The notes under the pieces are model-generated. The model was not told the DNA's origin, ran no database searches, and saw only the letters and a program-made list of their open reading frames with translations. This document shows positions 1 to 8,722 of a stretch of 64,000 bases of DNA, piece by piece. The DNA lies in the NCBI GenBank assembly GCA_000153385.1, contig CH672375.1:292352-356351 (forward strand). The letters run 5' to 3'. This DNA is from Flavobacteria bacterium BBFL7 (GTDB lineage: Bacteria; Bacteroidota; Bacteroidia; Flavobacteriales; Flavobacteriaceae). The first letter of the stretch is position 1. Every line of letters starts with the position of its first letter. A program made the position numbers and the translations under genes.

Positions 1-199
1 TGGTACAGATTGGAAAGAAATGTACCAAGTTTTCAACATGGGACACCGCATGGAACTGTATGTAAATGAATCTATTGCACAACAAATCATTGATATCTCA
101 AAATCCTTTAATGTCGATGCTCAAATCATAGGTCGTGTAGAAGCTGCTAGCTCTAAGAAGTTGACTATTGATAGTGAATTTGGAGTTTTTGAATATTAA
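1..199 (+). CDS. purM: Phosphoribosylformylglycinamidine cyclo-ligase, 3' end (partial)
   Basis: Only the last 65 codons are inside the window; the gene begins upstream. The reading frame starts at base 2 and ends with TAA at 197-199. The visible protein contains MYQVFNMGHRMELYV, then IGRVEA, and ends in FGVFEY, which I recognise as the C-terminus of Bacteroidota AIR synthetase. The enzyme makes aminoimidazole ribotide from FGAM with ATP in cytosolic purine synthesis. The following prfA and pyrF genes match the usual flavobacterial order around purM, which supports the call. Confidence 0.85.
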   Translation, partial: GTDWKEMYQVFNMGHRMELYVNESIAQQIIDISKSFNVDAQIIGRVEAASSKKLTIDSEFGVFEY

Positions 200-201
200 C
201 C

Positions 202-807
202 ATGGACTATACTTTATCACAAAAGAGAATATTTAAATCTCAAGTGTTAACGATTGAAAAGGACAGGCTGAAAATTTCAATTAAGGATTTAAATAGCTCT
301 CAAACATTTTACATGTTGTTTGAAGAAATTGACATTACTAAAATTCGAAATGAAAAAAAGTTTGAAATAATATTTTTAAGTATCAGTTTGTTTTTTGGAC
401 TGTTCTTTTTTATAAATCTTTTCAACCCAAGCAATTATGAAGGTGACAGCACTACAATCATACCTGTTCTTATTTTTCTATTATCTGGCTTTCTTTGCAG
501 TAGTTTTATAACGTTTCTATATTACCGAAATAACATAATCATACCATCTACCAGCGGTGTAATAGTGTTGTATAAAAACATTCCTGATGAAAAAACGGTA
601 GACAATTTCTTAACTATTTTAAAAGAATCAATTAATCATTTTCTAAAAGAAAAATATGCTAAAGTAGATATTGATTTACCTAAAGAACAACAATTTAATG
701 CTTACAATTATCTTAGAGAGCGAGATATCATATCAGAAGATGAATATCAAGATTTAAAGAAGAAATTAAAAAGTGGCAAAGAAGACTTTAAATCAATCGG
801 GTTTTAA
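202..807 (+). CDS. Two-helix membrane protein of unknown function
   Basis: The ATG lies two bases after the purM stop, so it is probably co-transcribed with purM. The 201-residue protein has a charged N-terminal part (1-53), hydrophobic segments at about 55-74 and 86-107, and a soluble C-terminal half. The last 30 residues (RERDIISEDEYQDLKKKL) resemble the short SHOCT-type helix found at the end of many small membrane proteins, although that likeness is weak. I do not recognise the family and propose no function. Confidence 0.7.
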   Translation: MDYTLSQKRIFKSQVLTIEKDRLKISIKDLNSSQTFYMLFEEIDITKIRNEKKFEIIFLSISLFFGLFFFINLFNPSNYEGDSTTIIPVLIFLLSGFLCSSFITFLYYRNNIIIPSTSGVIVLYKNIPDEKTVDNFLTILKESINHFLKEKYAKVDIDLPKEQQFNAYNYLRERDIISEDEYQDLKKKLKSGKEDFKSIGF

Positions 808-879
808 TCAATAATAATCACAATTTCACTTTTCTGTTATTGACATAATTCCTGTATAACAGACTAAAATATATTATCA

Positions 880-1356
880 TCAGCCTGTTATTATGTGCTT
901 AACAATTTCTAACTTCGGCTCGATATATCGTTTACAAAACGGCGCGTCTGGCCTGGTTTTATAGTAATTCTGGATGGACTCGCGAGATGGTATAAACGCT
1001 ACAAAAGGTAACACTGCGGTGATGTAATTTTTACTACGCTTACGCGAAAGCGTGTTTATAATAGACTTCACTTTTTTTTCAGTCTCTACATTAAAGAAAT
1101 ATACCGCACTACGATAGTCTTCTCTCCTACTGTGTTGTTGTGTTGAAGCATGCGTTTCTAAATGAACGTCAATGAGTTGCTCTAGATCAACTAGAGTAGA
1201 GAAATGAACGATAACAGCCTCACTCATAGAATCGTAAGGTGTCTCACTAGAAATGTATCCTTGCTCTACTTTTACAACACCAGTCACTGCTTGAAAAACA
1301 GCCTCAGTACACCAGTGACAGCCGCCACCTAATCCTATTTTGAGAATTGTTTTCAT
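880..1356 (-). CDS. msrA: Peptide-methionine (S)-S-oxide reductase
   Basis: This enzyme repairs oxidised methionine (the S epimer of the sulfoxide). The active-site motif GGGCHWCTEA lies at residues 10-19, with C13 as the expected catalytic cysteine. At 158 residues it is slightly short for MsrA. The region usually reading GTQYRS is REDYRS here, so this is a divergent member. A one-mismatch copy of the window's 16-bp palindrome lies inside the gene (1037-1052) and encodes TLSRKR in a probable surface segment. It points away from prfA, and the two share a 62-bp gap. Confidence 0.85.
   Translation of the reverse strand: MKTILKIGLGGGCHWCTEAVFQAVTGVVKVEQGYISSETPYDSMSEAVIVHFSTLVDLEQLIDVHLETHASTQQHSRREDYRSAVYFFNVETEKKVKSIINTLSRKRSKNYITAVLPFVAFIPSRESIQNYYKTRPDAPFCKRYIEPKLEIVKHIITG
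1037..1052. repeat. Palindrome copy with one mismatch, in msrA
   Basis: CGCTTACGCGAAAGCG. One base differs from the consensus. Read as LSRKR in msrA on the minus strand. Confidence 0.75.
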
Positions 1357-1418
1357 AGAGATTAATATAGTAAAAAATTGGGCCGAATTTTGTATTTTCG
1401 CAGGACTTGATATAGACC

Positions 1419-2495
1419 ATGATAGATAAATTAAATATAGTAAAAAATCGTTTTGACGAGGTTAATGATTTAATCATCCAACCTGATATTATTTCTGATC
1501 AAAAGCGATATGTTCAACTTACTAAAGAATATAAAGACCTTAAAGCTTTAATGGAAGTACGTGAAGAGTACATGACTCTTACCGCAAATCTAGATGAAGC
1601 AAAAGAAATCATAGCAGATGGTAGCGATGCAGACATGGTTGAAATGGCGCAGATGCAGTATGATGAGGCTAAAGAAGCTATACCTGAATTAGAAGAAAAA
1701 ATACGCATGATGCTGGTGCCTAAAGACCCAGAAGATGCTAAAAATGCCGTAATGGAAATACGTGCAGGTGCTGGTGGAGATGAGGCGAGTATTTTTGCTG
1801 GAGATCTTTTTAGAATGTATGAAAAATATTGTTCTAGTAAAGGCTGGAGCACTAGTGTGGTAGATACTAGTCATGGTACTAGTGGTGGTTATAAAGAGAT
1901 CATTCTAGAAGTAAATGGTGAAGATGTTTATGGAACACTTAAGTTTGAGGCTGGTGTACACCGTGTACAACGTGTACCTCAAACTGAAACTCAAGGTCGT
2001 GTACACACGAGTGCTGCAACTGTTATGGTTCTTCCAGAGGCAGAAGAATTTGACGTTGAACTAGACATGACTGAAGTACGTATAGAACGTACCACGTCTA
2101 CTGGTCCTGGTGGACAGTCTGTAAACACAACTTATAGTGCGATTAAATTACACCACGAGCCTACTGGAATGATCGTGAGTTGTCAAGATCAAAAATCATC
2201 TCATAAAAACCTGGAGAAAGCTTTAAAAGTTTTACGTTCTCGTTTATATGAAATGGAACTTGCAAAGAAAATGGAAGCCGATTCTGAGAAGCGTAAGAGC
2301 ATGGTAAGTTCTGGTGACCGTAGTGCCAAAATTAGAACCTATAATTACTCACAAGGTCGTGTTACAGATCACCGTATCAACCTGACTTTATATGACCTAG
2401 ATAATATTATTAATGGTGATATTCAAAAGATTATAGATGAACTGCAACTGGTGGATAATACCGAGAAGTTGAAAATGACAGATGAAGGTTTGTAG
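1419..2495 (+). CDS. prfA: Peptide chain release factor 1
   Basis: RF1 recognises UAG and UAA in the ribosomal A site and triggers peptide release. The 358-residue length is normal. The GGQ hydrolysis motif is at about 231-233 (within TGPGGQSVN). The stop-codon recognition tripeptide of the PxT type is PQT at 187-189, which marks it as RF1 rather than RF2 (SPF). The N-terminal coiled-coil region is intact. A possible -7 box, TATTTTCG, lies about 20 bases before the ATG. pyrF follows after 28 bases. Confidence 0.97.
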   Translation: MIDKLNIVKNRFDEVNDLIIQPDIISDQKRYVQLTKEYKDLKALMEVREEYMTLTANLDEAKEIIADGSDADMVEMAQMQYDEAKEAIPELEEKIRMMLVPKDPEDAKNAVMEIRAGAGGDEASIFAGDLFRMYEKYCSSKGWSTSVVDTSHGTSGGYKEIILEVNGEDVYGTLKFEAGVHRVQRVPQTETQGRVHTSAATVMVLPEAEEFDVELDMTEVRIERTTSTGPGGQSVNTTYSAIKLHHEPTGMIVSCQDQKSSHKNLEKALKVLRSRLYEMELAKKMEADSEKRKSMVSSGDRSAKIRTYNYSQGRVTDHRINLTLYDLDNIINGDIQKIIDELQLVDNTEKLKMTDEGL

Positions 2496-2523
2496 AACTT
2501 GAATTTGAACTTGAATTCTTAAA

Positions 2524-3333
2524 ATGACCTTACAAAAACTTACTCAGCAAATTCACGATAAGAAATCCTTCCTATGTGTAGGACTCGATGTTGATCTTGA
2601 AAAAATACCAGCTCATTTGTTGCAGGAAGAAGATCCTATTTTTGCATTTGCAAAGGCGATTATAGACGCTACTCATGATTTGTGTGTGGCTTATAAACCT
2701 AATACGGCTTTCTTTGAAGCTTATGGTGTCAAAGGCTGGCAAGCACTGGAAAAAACTGTTAATTACCTTAACGAGAATTATCCTGACCACTTTACCATAG
2801 CCGATGCTAAACGTGGTGATATAGGCAATACCTCTACTAGATATGCAAAGGCTTTTTATGAAGACCTAAGCTTTGATAGTGTAACGATTGCTCCATATAT
2901 GGGTAAGGATTCTGTAGAGCCATTTCTAGCTTTTGAGGATAAGTTTGCCATTCTTCTGGCACTCACTTCAAATGGCGGCAGCACAGATTTCCAAACTAAA
3001 TCAGTGGACGGAAAACCTCTATATCAAGAAGTTCTTAAAACAGCTTCACAATATAAAAATAGTGATCGTTTGATGTATGTAGTAGGTGCTACAAAAGCTG
3101 AGTACTTAAGTGACATTAGAGCTATTGTGCCAAATGCTTTTTTATTAGTTCCTGGTGTAGGAGCTCAAGGTGGTTCTTTAAGCGAAGTAGTAAAACATGG
3201 TAAGAATGATCAAGTAGGTTTACTAGTTAACTCATCTCGTGGAATTATCTATGCATCTCAAGGAAAAGACTTTGCTCAAGCAGCACGTACTAAAGCGTTA
3301 GAATTACAGCAGCAAATGGCTGGATTATTGTAG
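2524..3333 (+). CDS. pyrF: Orotidine 5'-phosphate decarboxylase (type 2)
   Basis: This is the last step of UMP synthesis, decarboxylating OMP. The protein has 269 residues, as expected for the longer type 2 PyrF. The catalytic motif [10 protein letters not shown] starts at residue 94, with K96 as the active-site lysine. The C-terminal phosphate-binding part ([11 protein letters not shown], then [10 protein letters not shown]) is present. It lies directly after prfA, an arrangement common in Flavobacteriia, and probably shares its transcript. Confidence 0.96.
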   Translation: MTLQKLTQQIHDKKSFLCVGLDVDLEKIPAHLLQEEDPIFAFAKAIIDATHDLCVAYKPNTAFFEAYGVKGWQALEKTVNYLNENYPDHFTIADAKRGDIGNTSTRYAKAFYEDLSFDSVTIAPYMGKDSVEPFLAFEDKFAILLALTSNGGSTDFQTKSVDGKPLYQEVLKTASQYKNSDRLMYVVGATKAEYLSDIRAIVPNAFLLVPGVGAQGGSLSEVVKHGKNDQVGLLVNSSRGIIYASQGKDFAQAARTKALELQQQMAGLL

Positions 3334-3362
3334 TTCAACAGCTCACTAATTCTCGGCTTATA

Positions 3363-5348
3363 TTATAATCGGTCCTTGTGATATAATTTACCGTCTCTAG
3401 TATAAGCGCGCCAAGTGCCTGTCTGTTTACCTTTATGAAAACGTCCAGAAATTTTTAATTGACCATTAATGTAATATAATTTATAGCGTCCATGTGGTAT
3501 GCCGTCTTTTAAATAGACCTTCATTTCTGTTGTACCAGTATTAAATTTAGTTTCATAACTATTTGCAGTAAAATCATTAGGGAATATTTCAGGCATATCA
3601 AATATGGTTTCCTTACTGATTTCTTCTTTTTTAATCTCTAAAACTGAGTAAGGTATATCTTTAGTTGCCGCTTCTAATCTCAACGCCTCAGCGTCATAAT
3701 CGGCATCATAATGTATGACTGTTTTAGTTTTAAAATGATTACCATCTGCTTTAAATTCTAACCCTAGTTGGGTAAACTGAGAAAAAAAGATTTCGTTATT
3801 TTGAAGTTCCTTTTGAGCATCATTATTCAAGTAAGTTTTTGAAGCATGTGCTAGTTTATTAGTATCGACATATAAAAAAACATTACTTGAATTGCTGAAT
3901 TCGTCTACAAAATCCCTGCAATATTCATCTGTTATTAATGTGCTATGAGATTCATAAGCATCTATATAAAGTTTTAGAGTTATGGGAGAGTTACTAAAAA
4001 CTACGTACTCATCGATAAAGGTATAATAAGGCTTTTCAATACTTTCAAATAAAGAACCTAATATCAATTTGAAAAAGCCTTTAATGTTTAAATAATGGAG
4101 ATCATATCCTTTATAATCTACGGTTTGGAATTTAACTGGCGTCGTTTTTTTTATTTGATTTTCTATAAACTGTAATTTAGTTTTACTGTCATCAAGGCTC
4201 TTGGTTTTAAAAGCTATAGCTAGACCTTCTTTCTCATTAAGTTGTGGGAAGTCCGCTTTCGCGAAAGCGATTTCATCATCAATCCAGCTATAAAAATCTT
4301 CCTCTAGATTTATATCAATCAGATTTTCTACCTTGCTACGACCATCGAGATATTGCTGTACAATTGATGGCTGAGTTTCTCCCAGTAATTCATAAAAAGA
4401 CTCGTGTAAACTTGTAAAATCATCAAAACCAAAACTCATATATAAAGCCGTTTCCTGAGGTAGGATGGTTACAGCATCTATAGATCCTGTGCCCGATTTA
4501 TCGAGCGCAGTCACTAATGCTTCCATAACTTCATTACCGCTAGAATATCCTGTTGCGGTGAGGAGGCGATCATCATCCTCATCTATATAAAACCCAGAAA
4601 AATTAAAGTTTTCTTCTAGAGTTTCTACTATGGTACTAGGTTCATTTGAAAAGACATTATAATAATCTGTAAGAAGTTTATGGTTCAAGTAAATTCTAAA
4701 AAGCCCTTTCTTTTTAAGTTCTTTTTGGATCGCTAAGAATTGTAAATCTCTACCTATTTGCGGATTTTGGAATTCATCAATAGACTTCTCTACCAGAATG
4801 TGTGTATAGGAAGCGATCATTTGATTTTTAATAAAAGCTATATGTAGTGTCTCATAAGATTCTAGGTCAGTAATTTCAGTAATCTCAACATTATTATAAA
4901 TACGTTTAGTAACCTTAAAGTCTTTACTTAATAACTGATTGATATTATTTTTAATAACTCCCAATCGCGATAGCTTATCCATATCAACGACATATAGAAA
5001 AGAATAATCGTCTTTTTTTATCATATGAGCAGACAGTAGTACATCTCGCTCACCAATCATATTAAGAAAATCAGTTTCTTGTTGGAATAAGGAATCGAGT
5101 GCGTTCACTTTTGCACTTAGTTCATGGATTTGCTCATTAGTCTGCAAGTGATCCCATAAAGCACTTTTAGAAAGTGTCTCCATATTCTCTAGCGGCTCAT
5201 CAAATTCCATGATGAAAATAGCATCACTAGGTATTAAATATACCGAGTTGATTTTATCTTCTTCTAGGGCAAAAAAGCTTATCGCTTTATAGCCTAAAAA
5301 TGCAATCATCGCAATAATGATAATGTAAATGATATTTTTAAAAGTCAA
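3363..5348 (-). CDS. Membrane-anchored protein with C-terminal MORN-like repeats
   Basis: The 661-residue protein has an N-terminal hydrophobic anchor (about 5-24), so most of it should face the periplasm. The long middle part has no motif I can name. The last 55 residues carry MORN-variant repeats (DGIPHGRYKLYYINGQLK, then KGKQTGTWRAYTRDGKL). Such repeats are common at the ends of Bacteroidota surface proteins. The bulk may be related to large DUF3352-type proteins, but I cannot confirm this. An exact copy of the 16-bp palindrome at 4254-4269 encodes AFAKA in frame. It ends 30 bases from pyrF and is transcribed towards it. Confidence 0.75.
   Translation of the reverse strand: MTFKNIIYIIIIAMIAFLGYKAISFFALEEDKINSVYLIPSDAIFIMEFDEPLENMETLSKSALWDHLQTNEQIHELSAKVNALDSLFQQETDFLNMIGERDVLLSAHMIKKDDYSFLYVVDMDKLSRLGVIKNNINQLLSKDFKVTKRIYNNVEITEITDLESYETLHIAFIKNQMIASYTHILVEKSIDEFQNPQIGRDLQFLAIQKELKKKGLFRIYLNHKLLTDYYNVFSNEPSTIVETLEENFNFSGFYIDEDDDRLLTATGYSSGNEVMEALVTALDKSGTGSIDAVTILPQETALYMSFGFDDFTSLHESFYELLGETQPSIVQQYLDGRSKVENLIDINLEEDFYSWIDDEIAFAKADFPQLNEKEGLAIAFKTKSLDDSKTKLQFIENQIKKTTPVKFQTVDYKGYDLHYLNIKGFFKLILGSLFESIEKPYYTFIDEYVVFSNSPITLKLYIDAYESHSTLITDEYCRDFVDEFSNSSNVFLYVDTNKLAHASKTYLNNDAQKELQNNEIFFSQFTQLGLEFKADGNHFKTKTVIHYDADYDAEALRLEAATKDIPYSVLEIKKEEISKETIFDMPEIFPNDFTANSYETKFNTGTTEMKVYLKDGIPHGRYKLYYINGQLKISGRFHKGKQTGTWRAYTRDGKLYHKDRL
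4254..4269. repeat. 16-bp palindrome CGCTTTCGCGAAAGCG, copy in CDS
   Basis: Perfect copy. It lies inside the 661-aa protein gene and is read on the minus strand as AFAKA (context EIAFAKADF). Confidence 0.95.
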
Positions 5349-5439
5349 ATTATTATAAATTAAGAGGTTAACTAAAATTAATCAATCTGTTTCTTTTGTA
5401 AGAAAATTAAATTGACTTAATTTGAGTAACCTACATTTT

Positions 5440-6213
5440 ATGAAAAGTACATTTATCAGCTCAAATGAAGATAACATCATTGTTTTACTTCACGGGAATT
5501 CATCTTCACCCAAAGTTTTTAAAGATTTAAAGTTAAATAACTCAGTTCTAATTCCTACGCTTTCTGGACACGAAATTAATGAGAATCCAGATGATGGTAT
5601 TGATTTTAGTTTGCAGTGTTATAAGCAAGAGTTATCATCACTTATAAATAGTTATGACCAACCTATACTACTGGTAGGTAACAGTTTAGGCGGTCATCTT
5701 GCTATGGAAATCGCAAATCAAATAAAAAAACTTAAAGGGTTCATAATTTTTAGTGCTCCACCAGTAAAAAAGCCTATTAATTTTGAAGAAGCTTTTATAC
5801 CAGTAGAGGCATTGCAAACCTTTTTAAAAGAAACATCCACTGATAAAGAAATAGCAAATGCAGCATCTGTAACGGTGTATGACCAAAAGTTTAAAGAACA
5901 AATAGTTGACGATTTTAAAAATTCTAATCCCAAAGTTAGATCTGCGACGGCTGAAGATATATCAAACGGTAATTGGTCAAATCAATATGAACTTTTTACA
6001 AATCTAGATTGTCCTAAGATTATAGTAAGTGGCTCGAATGACCCATCAGTAAATAAGGAATACCTTAAAAAAGTGGTTAAAGAATCATCACACGACACCA
6101 GTTATATCGAACTAGAAAAATGTGGACATTACCCAACTTTAGAGCGACCTGAAGAGATGTCTTCAATTATCAATAAACTTGCAGTTGAAGTTTTTGAGCT
6201 CAATATAAAATAG
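5440..6213 (+). CDS. Alpha/beta-fold hydrolase
   Basis: A small serine hydrolase of 257 residues from the chosen ATG. An in-frame TTG at 5422 would add six residues, but ATG is preferred. The oxyanion region VLLHGNSSS lies near the N-terminus. The nucleophile elbow GNSLGG places Ser82, and the likely triad is completed by Asp201 (SGSNDPS) and His230 (KCGHYPTLERP). The ending resembles the epoxide hydrolase and MhpC-like groups. The substrate is unknown. A LuxR-type regulator starts four bases after its stop, so the two genes almost certainly form one transcript. Confidence 0.85.
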   Translation: MKSTFISSNEDNIIVLLHGNSSSPKVFKDLKLNNSVLIPTLSGHEINENPDDGIDFSLQCYKQELSSLINSYDQPILLVGNSLGGHLAMEIANQIKKLKGFIIFSAPPVKKPINFEEAFIPVEALQTFLKETSTDKEIANAASVTVYDQKFKEQIVDDFKNSNPKVRSATAEDISNGNWSNQYELFTNLDCPKIIVSGSNDPSVNKEYLKKVVKESSHDTSYIELEKCGHYPTLERPEEMSSIINKLAVEVFELNIK

Positions 6214-6217
6214 AGAT

Positions 6218-6910
6218 ATGAATCTATTTACAGAAAAGGAATATCATCAACAAAGTCAGCATTTTGCCTTTCGACTTAGAAATTTATACCTACATAATCG
6301 TAGTACCTTTTTTCAACTTCAAGATTATTTACCTAGTCCTACATATATCAATTATCGAGATAGTCATGAATACGAATTTTTTAGCAAATCTTTTTTTAGT
6401 TACGGGAAAGAAATAGAGACTTTATACGAATTGGGTAAATCTTATTTACCAGAAATATCCAATATTGGTCTAATGAAAAAGGCTATTAATAAGGCTGAAG
6501 TTCTTCACAAAAACAATGATTATGAATCGGTTTGTAGCTATATGCAAATCATATCCATGAATCGTGAAATGACGCCATATTTTACTAATAAGATATTAAT
6601 TGATAGAAAACTTACTTTAAACACTTCATTGTTTCTTAATGAATATGAACATCTGGAAAACATATTTAAAGAAATAATCCCATGGGGCAAAGAAAATCTA
6701 GAACGATGGAATAAGTTTCAAACCTTAACTAAACGTGAAAAAGAAATTCTTAAACTTTTTGCAAAAGGAAAATCAAATAAAGAAGTAAGTGAAATATTGA
6801 TTTTATCAGTTCACTCTGTACACACACATAAGAAAAACATATATCAAAAGTTAGATATCTCTAAAGCATCAGAATTAGTGAAAATTTCTCTTGCTCTGGA
6901 AATAATATAA
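6218..6910 (+). CDS. LuxR-family transcriptional regulator
   Basis: The C-terminal 65 residues form a clear LuxR/GerE helix-turn-helix: LTKREKEILKLFAKGKSNKE, then a recognition helix around SVHSVHTHKKNIYQKL. The first 165 residues match no receiver, PAS or autoinducer-binding domain I can identify, so the signal it senses is unknown. It follows the alpha/beta hydrolase by four bases. It could respond to a substrate or product of that enzyme, which is inference from position only. A strong terminator follows. Confidence 0.85.
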   Translation: MNLFTEKEYHQQSQHFAFRLRNLYLHNRSTFFQLQDYLPSPTYINYRDSHEYEFFSKSFFSYGKEIETLYELGKSYLPEISNIGLMKKAINKAEVLHKNNDYESVCSYMQIISMNREMTPYFTNKILIDRKLTLNTSLFLNEYEHLENIFKEIIPWGKENLERWNKFQTLTKREKEILKLFAKGKSNKEVSEILILSVHSVHTHKKNIYQKLDISKASELVKISLALEII

Positions 6911-6946
6911 AACCTCCCAATTCTGTTATGAAAATGGGAGGTTTTT
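6911..6946 (+). terminator. Rho-independent terminator after the LuxR gene
   Basis: Nine-base perfect stem AACCTCCCA / TGGGAGGTT with a 15-base loop, followed by a T-run. It ends the hydrolase-LuxR transcript. Confidence 0.85.
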
Positions 6947-6978
6947 ATTTATAAATTTTGAATTTCAAGGTTGACTCA

Positions 6979-8607
6979 TTAGGTCTGTATCACACCTAGA
7001 TTGAAGTCTTTTGTAATAGGCGCATGATCTGCAGCTTCTATTCCCATAGAGATCCATTTACGAGTATCTCGAGGATCAATGACACCATCAGTCCATATAC
7101 GTGATGCTGCATAGTATGGAGATACTTGTTCATCATAACGGTCCTTAGTTTTAGCAAACAACTCTTTCTCTTCTTCTTCAGTCAGTTTTTTACCTGATTT
7201 TTCTAATGATGCTTTCTCTATTTGCATCAATACTTTTGCGGCACTATTACCGCTCATCACTGCAAGCTCAGCACTAGGCCATGCTGCTATTAGTCTAGGA
7301 TCATATGCCTTACCACACATCGCATAGTTTCCAGCTCCATAACTGTTTCCTATTACGATAGTAAATTTAGGAACAACTGAATTAGACACGGCATTTACCA
7401 TCTTAGCACCATCCTTTATAATACCGCCATGCTCAGATTTTGATCCTACCATAAAACCAGTAACGTCTTGTAAAAATACAAGAGGAATCTTTTTCTGATT
7501 ACAGTTGGCTATAAAACGTGTAGACTTATCTGCACTATCGCTATAAATCACACCACCGAATTGCATCTCACCTTTCTTGGTTTTTACAATCTTGCGTTGA
7601 TTTGCTACTATTCCTACAGCCCATCCATCGATACGAGCATAACCGGTAATAATAGTCTGTCCATAGCCGTCTTTATAAGGTTCAAAAGTATCTGCATCCA
7701 CTACTCTATTGATGATTTCCATCATATCATATTGCGCAGATCGTTCTCTAGGAAGTACTCCAAATAATTCTTCAGGATCTAGAGCTGGTTTTACAGCCTC
7801 TACTCTACTATATCCTGCACGGTCATAATCTCCTATTTTATCGATGATGTTTTTGATTTTATCCAGTGCATCTTTATCATCTGCAGCTTTATAATCAGTT
7901 ACACCACTGATCTCACAATGTGTTGTAGCTCCACCTAATGTTTCATTGTCAATACTTTCTCCTATCGCAGCTTTTACTAGATATGATCCAGCAAGGAAAA
8001 TACTACCCGTTTTATCAACGATAAGCGCCTCATCACTCATGATAGGTAAATAAGCTCCACCAGCCACACAACTGCCCATAACAGCAGCAATTTGAGTAAT
8101 TCCCATACTGCTCATTACCGCATTATTTCTAAATATGCGCCCAAAGTGCTCTTTATCTGGAAAAATCTCATCCTGCATTGGTAAATAAACACCAGCGCTG
8201 TCTACTAGATAGATAATAGGCAATCTATTTTCCATCGCAATTTCTTGTGCTCTCAGGTTCTTTTTACCAGTAATAGGAAACCAGGCTCCAGCTTTTACAG
8301 TAGCATCATTTGCAACCACCATTACTTGTCTGCCTTTTACATATCCTATTTTAATGACCACACCACCACTAGGACAACCACCGTGCTCTTTGTACATTCC
8401 TTCACCTGCAAAAGCTGCAATTTCTATACACTCTTCAGGATTATCAACTAGGTAATCAATACGTTCTCTAGCCGTCATTTTGCCTTTAGAATGCAATTTC
8501 TCAATGCGCTTTTTTCCACCACCTAGATGTACCTCACCTAGCCTACGTTTTAAATCTGATAAGAGTAATTTATTGTGATCTTCGTTTTTATTGAAGTTGA
8601 TGTCCAT
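6979..8607 (-). CDS. Acyl-CoA carboxylase carboxyltransferase (beta) subunit
   Basis: A biotin-dependent carboxyltransferase of 542 residues. The N-terminal crotonase-like half contains the acyl-CoA region GGCPSGG and VAGGAYLPIMSDEAL. The C-terminal half contains FLQDVTGFMVG and GNSYGAGNYAMCGKAYDPR. The latter fits the methylcrotonyl-CoA carboxylase beta branch (leucine breakdown) better than the propionyl-CoA branch, but the substrate is not settled. No biotin carboxylase or biotin carrier gene is adjacent, so its partner must be encoded elsewhere. A TATTTTTG -7 box (minus strand, 8624-8631) lies upstream. Confidence 0.88.
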   Translation of the reverse strand: MDINFNKNEDHNKLLLSDLKRRLGEVHLGGGKKRIEKLHSKGKMTARERIDYLVDNPEECIEIAAFAGEGMYKEHGGCPSGGVVIKIGYVKGRQVMVVANDATVKAGAWFPITGKKNLRAQEIAMENRLPIIYLVDSAGVYLPMQDEIFPDKEHFGRIFRNNAVMSSMGITQIAAVMGSCVAGGAYLPIMSDEALIVDKTGSIFLAGSYLVKAAIGESIDNETLGGATTHCEISGVTDYKAADDKDALDKIKNIIDKIGDYDRAGYSRVEAVKPALDPEELFGVLPRERSAQYDMMEIINRVVDADTFEPYKDGYGQTIITGYARIDGWAVGIVANQRKIVKTKKGEMQFGGVIYSDSADKSTRFIANCNQKKIPLVFLQDVTGFMVGSKSEHGGIIKDGAKMVNAVSNSVVPKFTIVIGNSYGAGNYAMCGKAYDPRLIAAWPSAELAVMSGNSAAKVLMQIEKASLEKSGKKLTEEEEKELFAKTKDRYDEQVSPYYAASRIWTDGVIDPRDTRKWISMGIEAADHAPITKDFNLGVIQT

Positions 8608-8623
8608 GTAATGATTGTTTGCT

Positions 8624-8631
8624 CAAAAATA
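8624..8631 (-). promoter_or_regulatory. Bacteroidota -7 box (TATTTTTG) for the carboxyltransferase gene
   Basis: On the minus strand this reads TATTTTTG, matching TAnnTTTG, 16 bases before the ATG. I see no clear -33 TTG at the usual spacing. Confidence 0.5.
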
Positions 8632-8665
8632 GCGATTTTAGATGTTAGAAAAATGTGAATTATTA

Positions 8666-8681
8666 CGCTTTCGCGAAAGCG
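8666..8681. repeat. 16-bp palindrome CGCTTTCGCGAAAGCG, intergenic copy
   Basis: Perfect copy, extended to a 20-bp palindrome by flanking TA at each end (8664-8683). It lies between the divergent carboxyltransferase and retropepsin-like genes. Confidence 0.95.
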
Positions 8682-8722
8682 TACCCTTCAACATCTTTAT
8701 CTTTAAACATAAAATATTGATT

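Noticed and set aside
834-862. Inverted repeat CTGTTAT...ATAACAG as a terminator before msrA
   Set aside because: Seven-base AT-rich arms, a 15-base loop and no T-run; too weak to call.
4254-4269. The 16-bp palindrome as parS (chromosome partition site)
   Set aside because: parS reads TGTTTCACGTGAAACA and is clustered near the origin with parAB. The element here differs in its core, is spread evenly, and no parAB gene is present.
8642-8722. A longer N-terminus for the retropepsin-like lipoprotein
   Set aside because: It would translate the intergenic palindrome and bury the lipoprotein signal peptide that starts at 8723.
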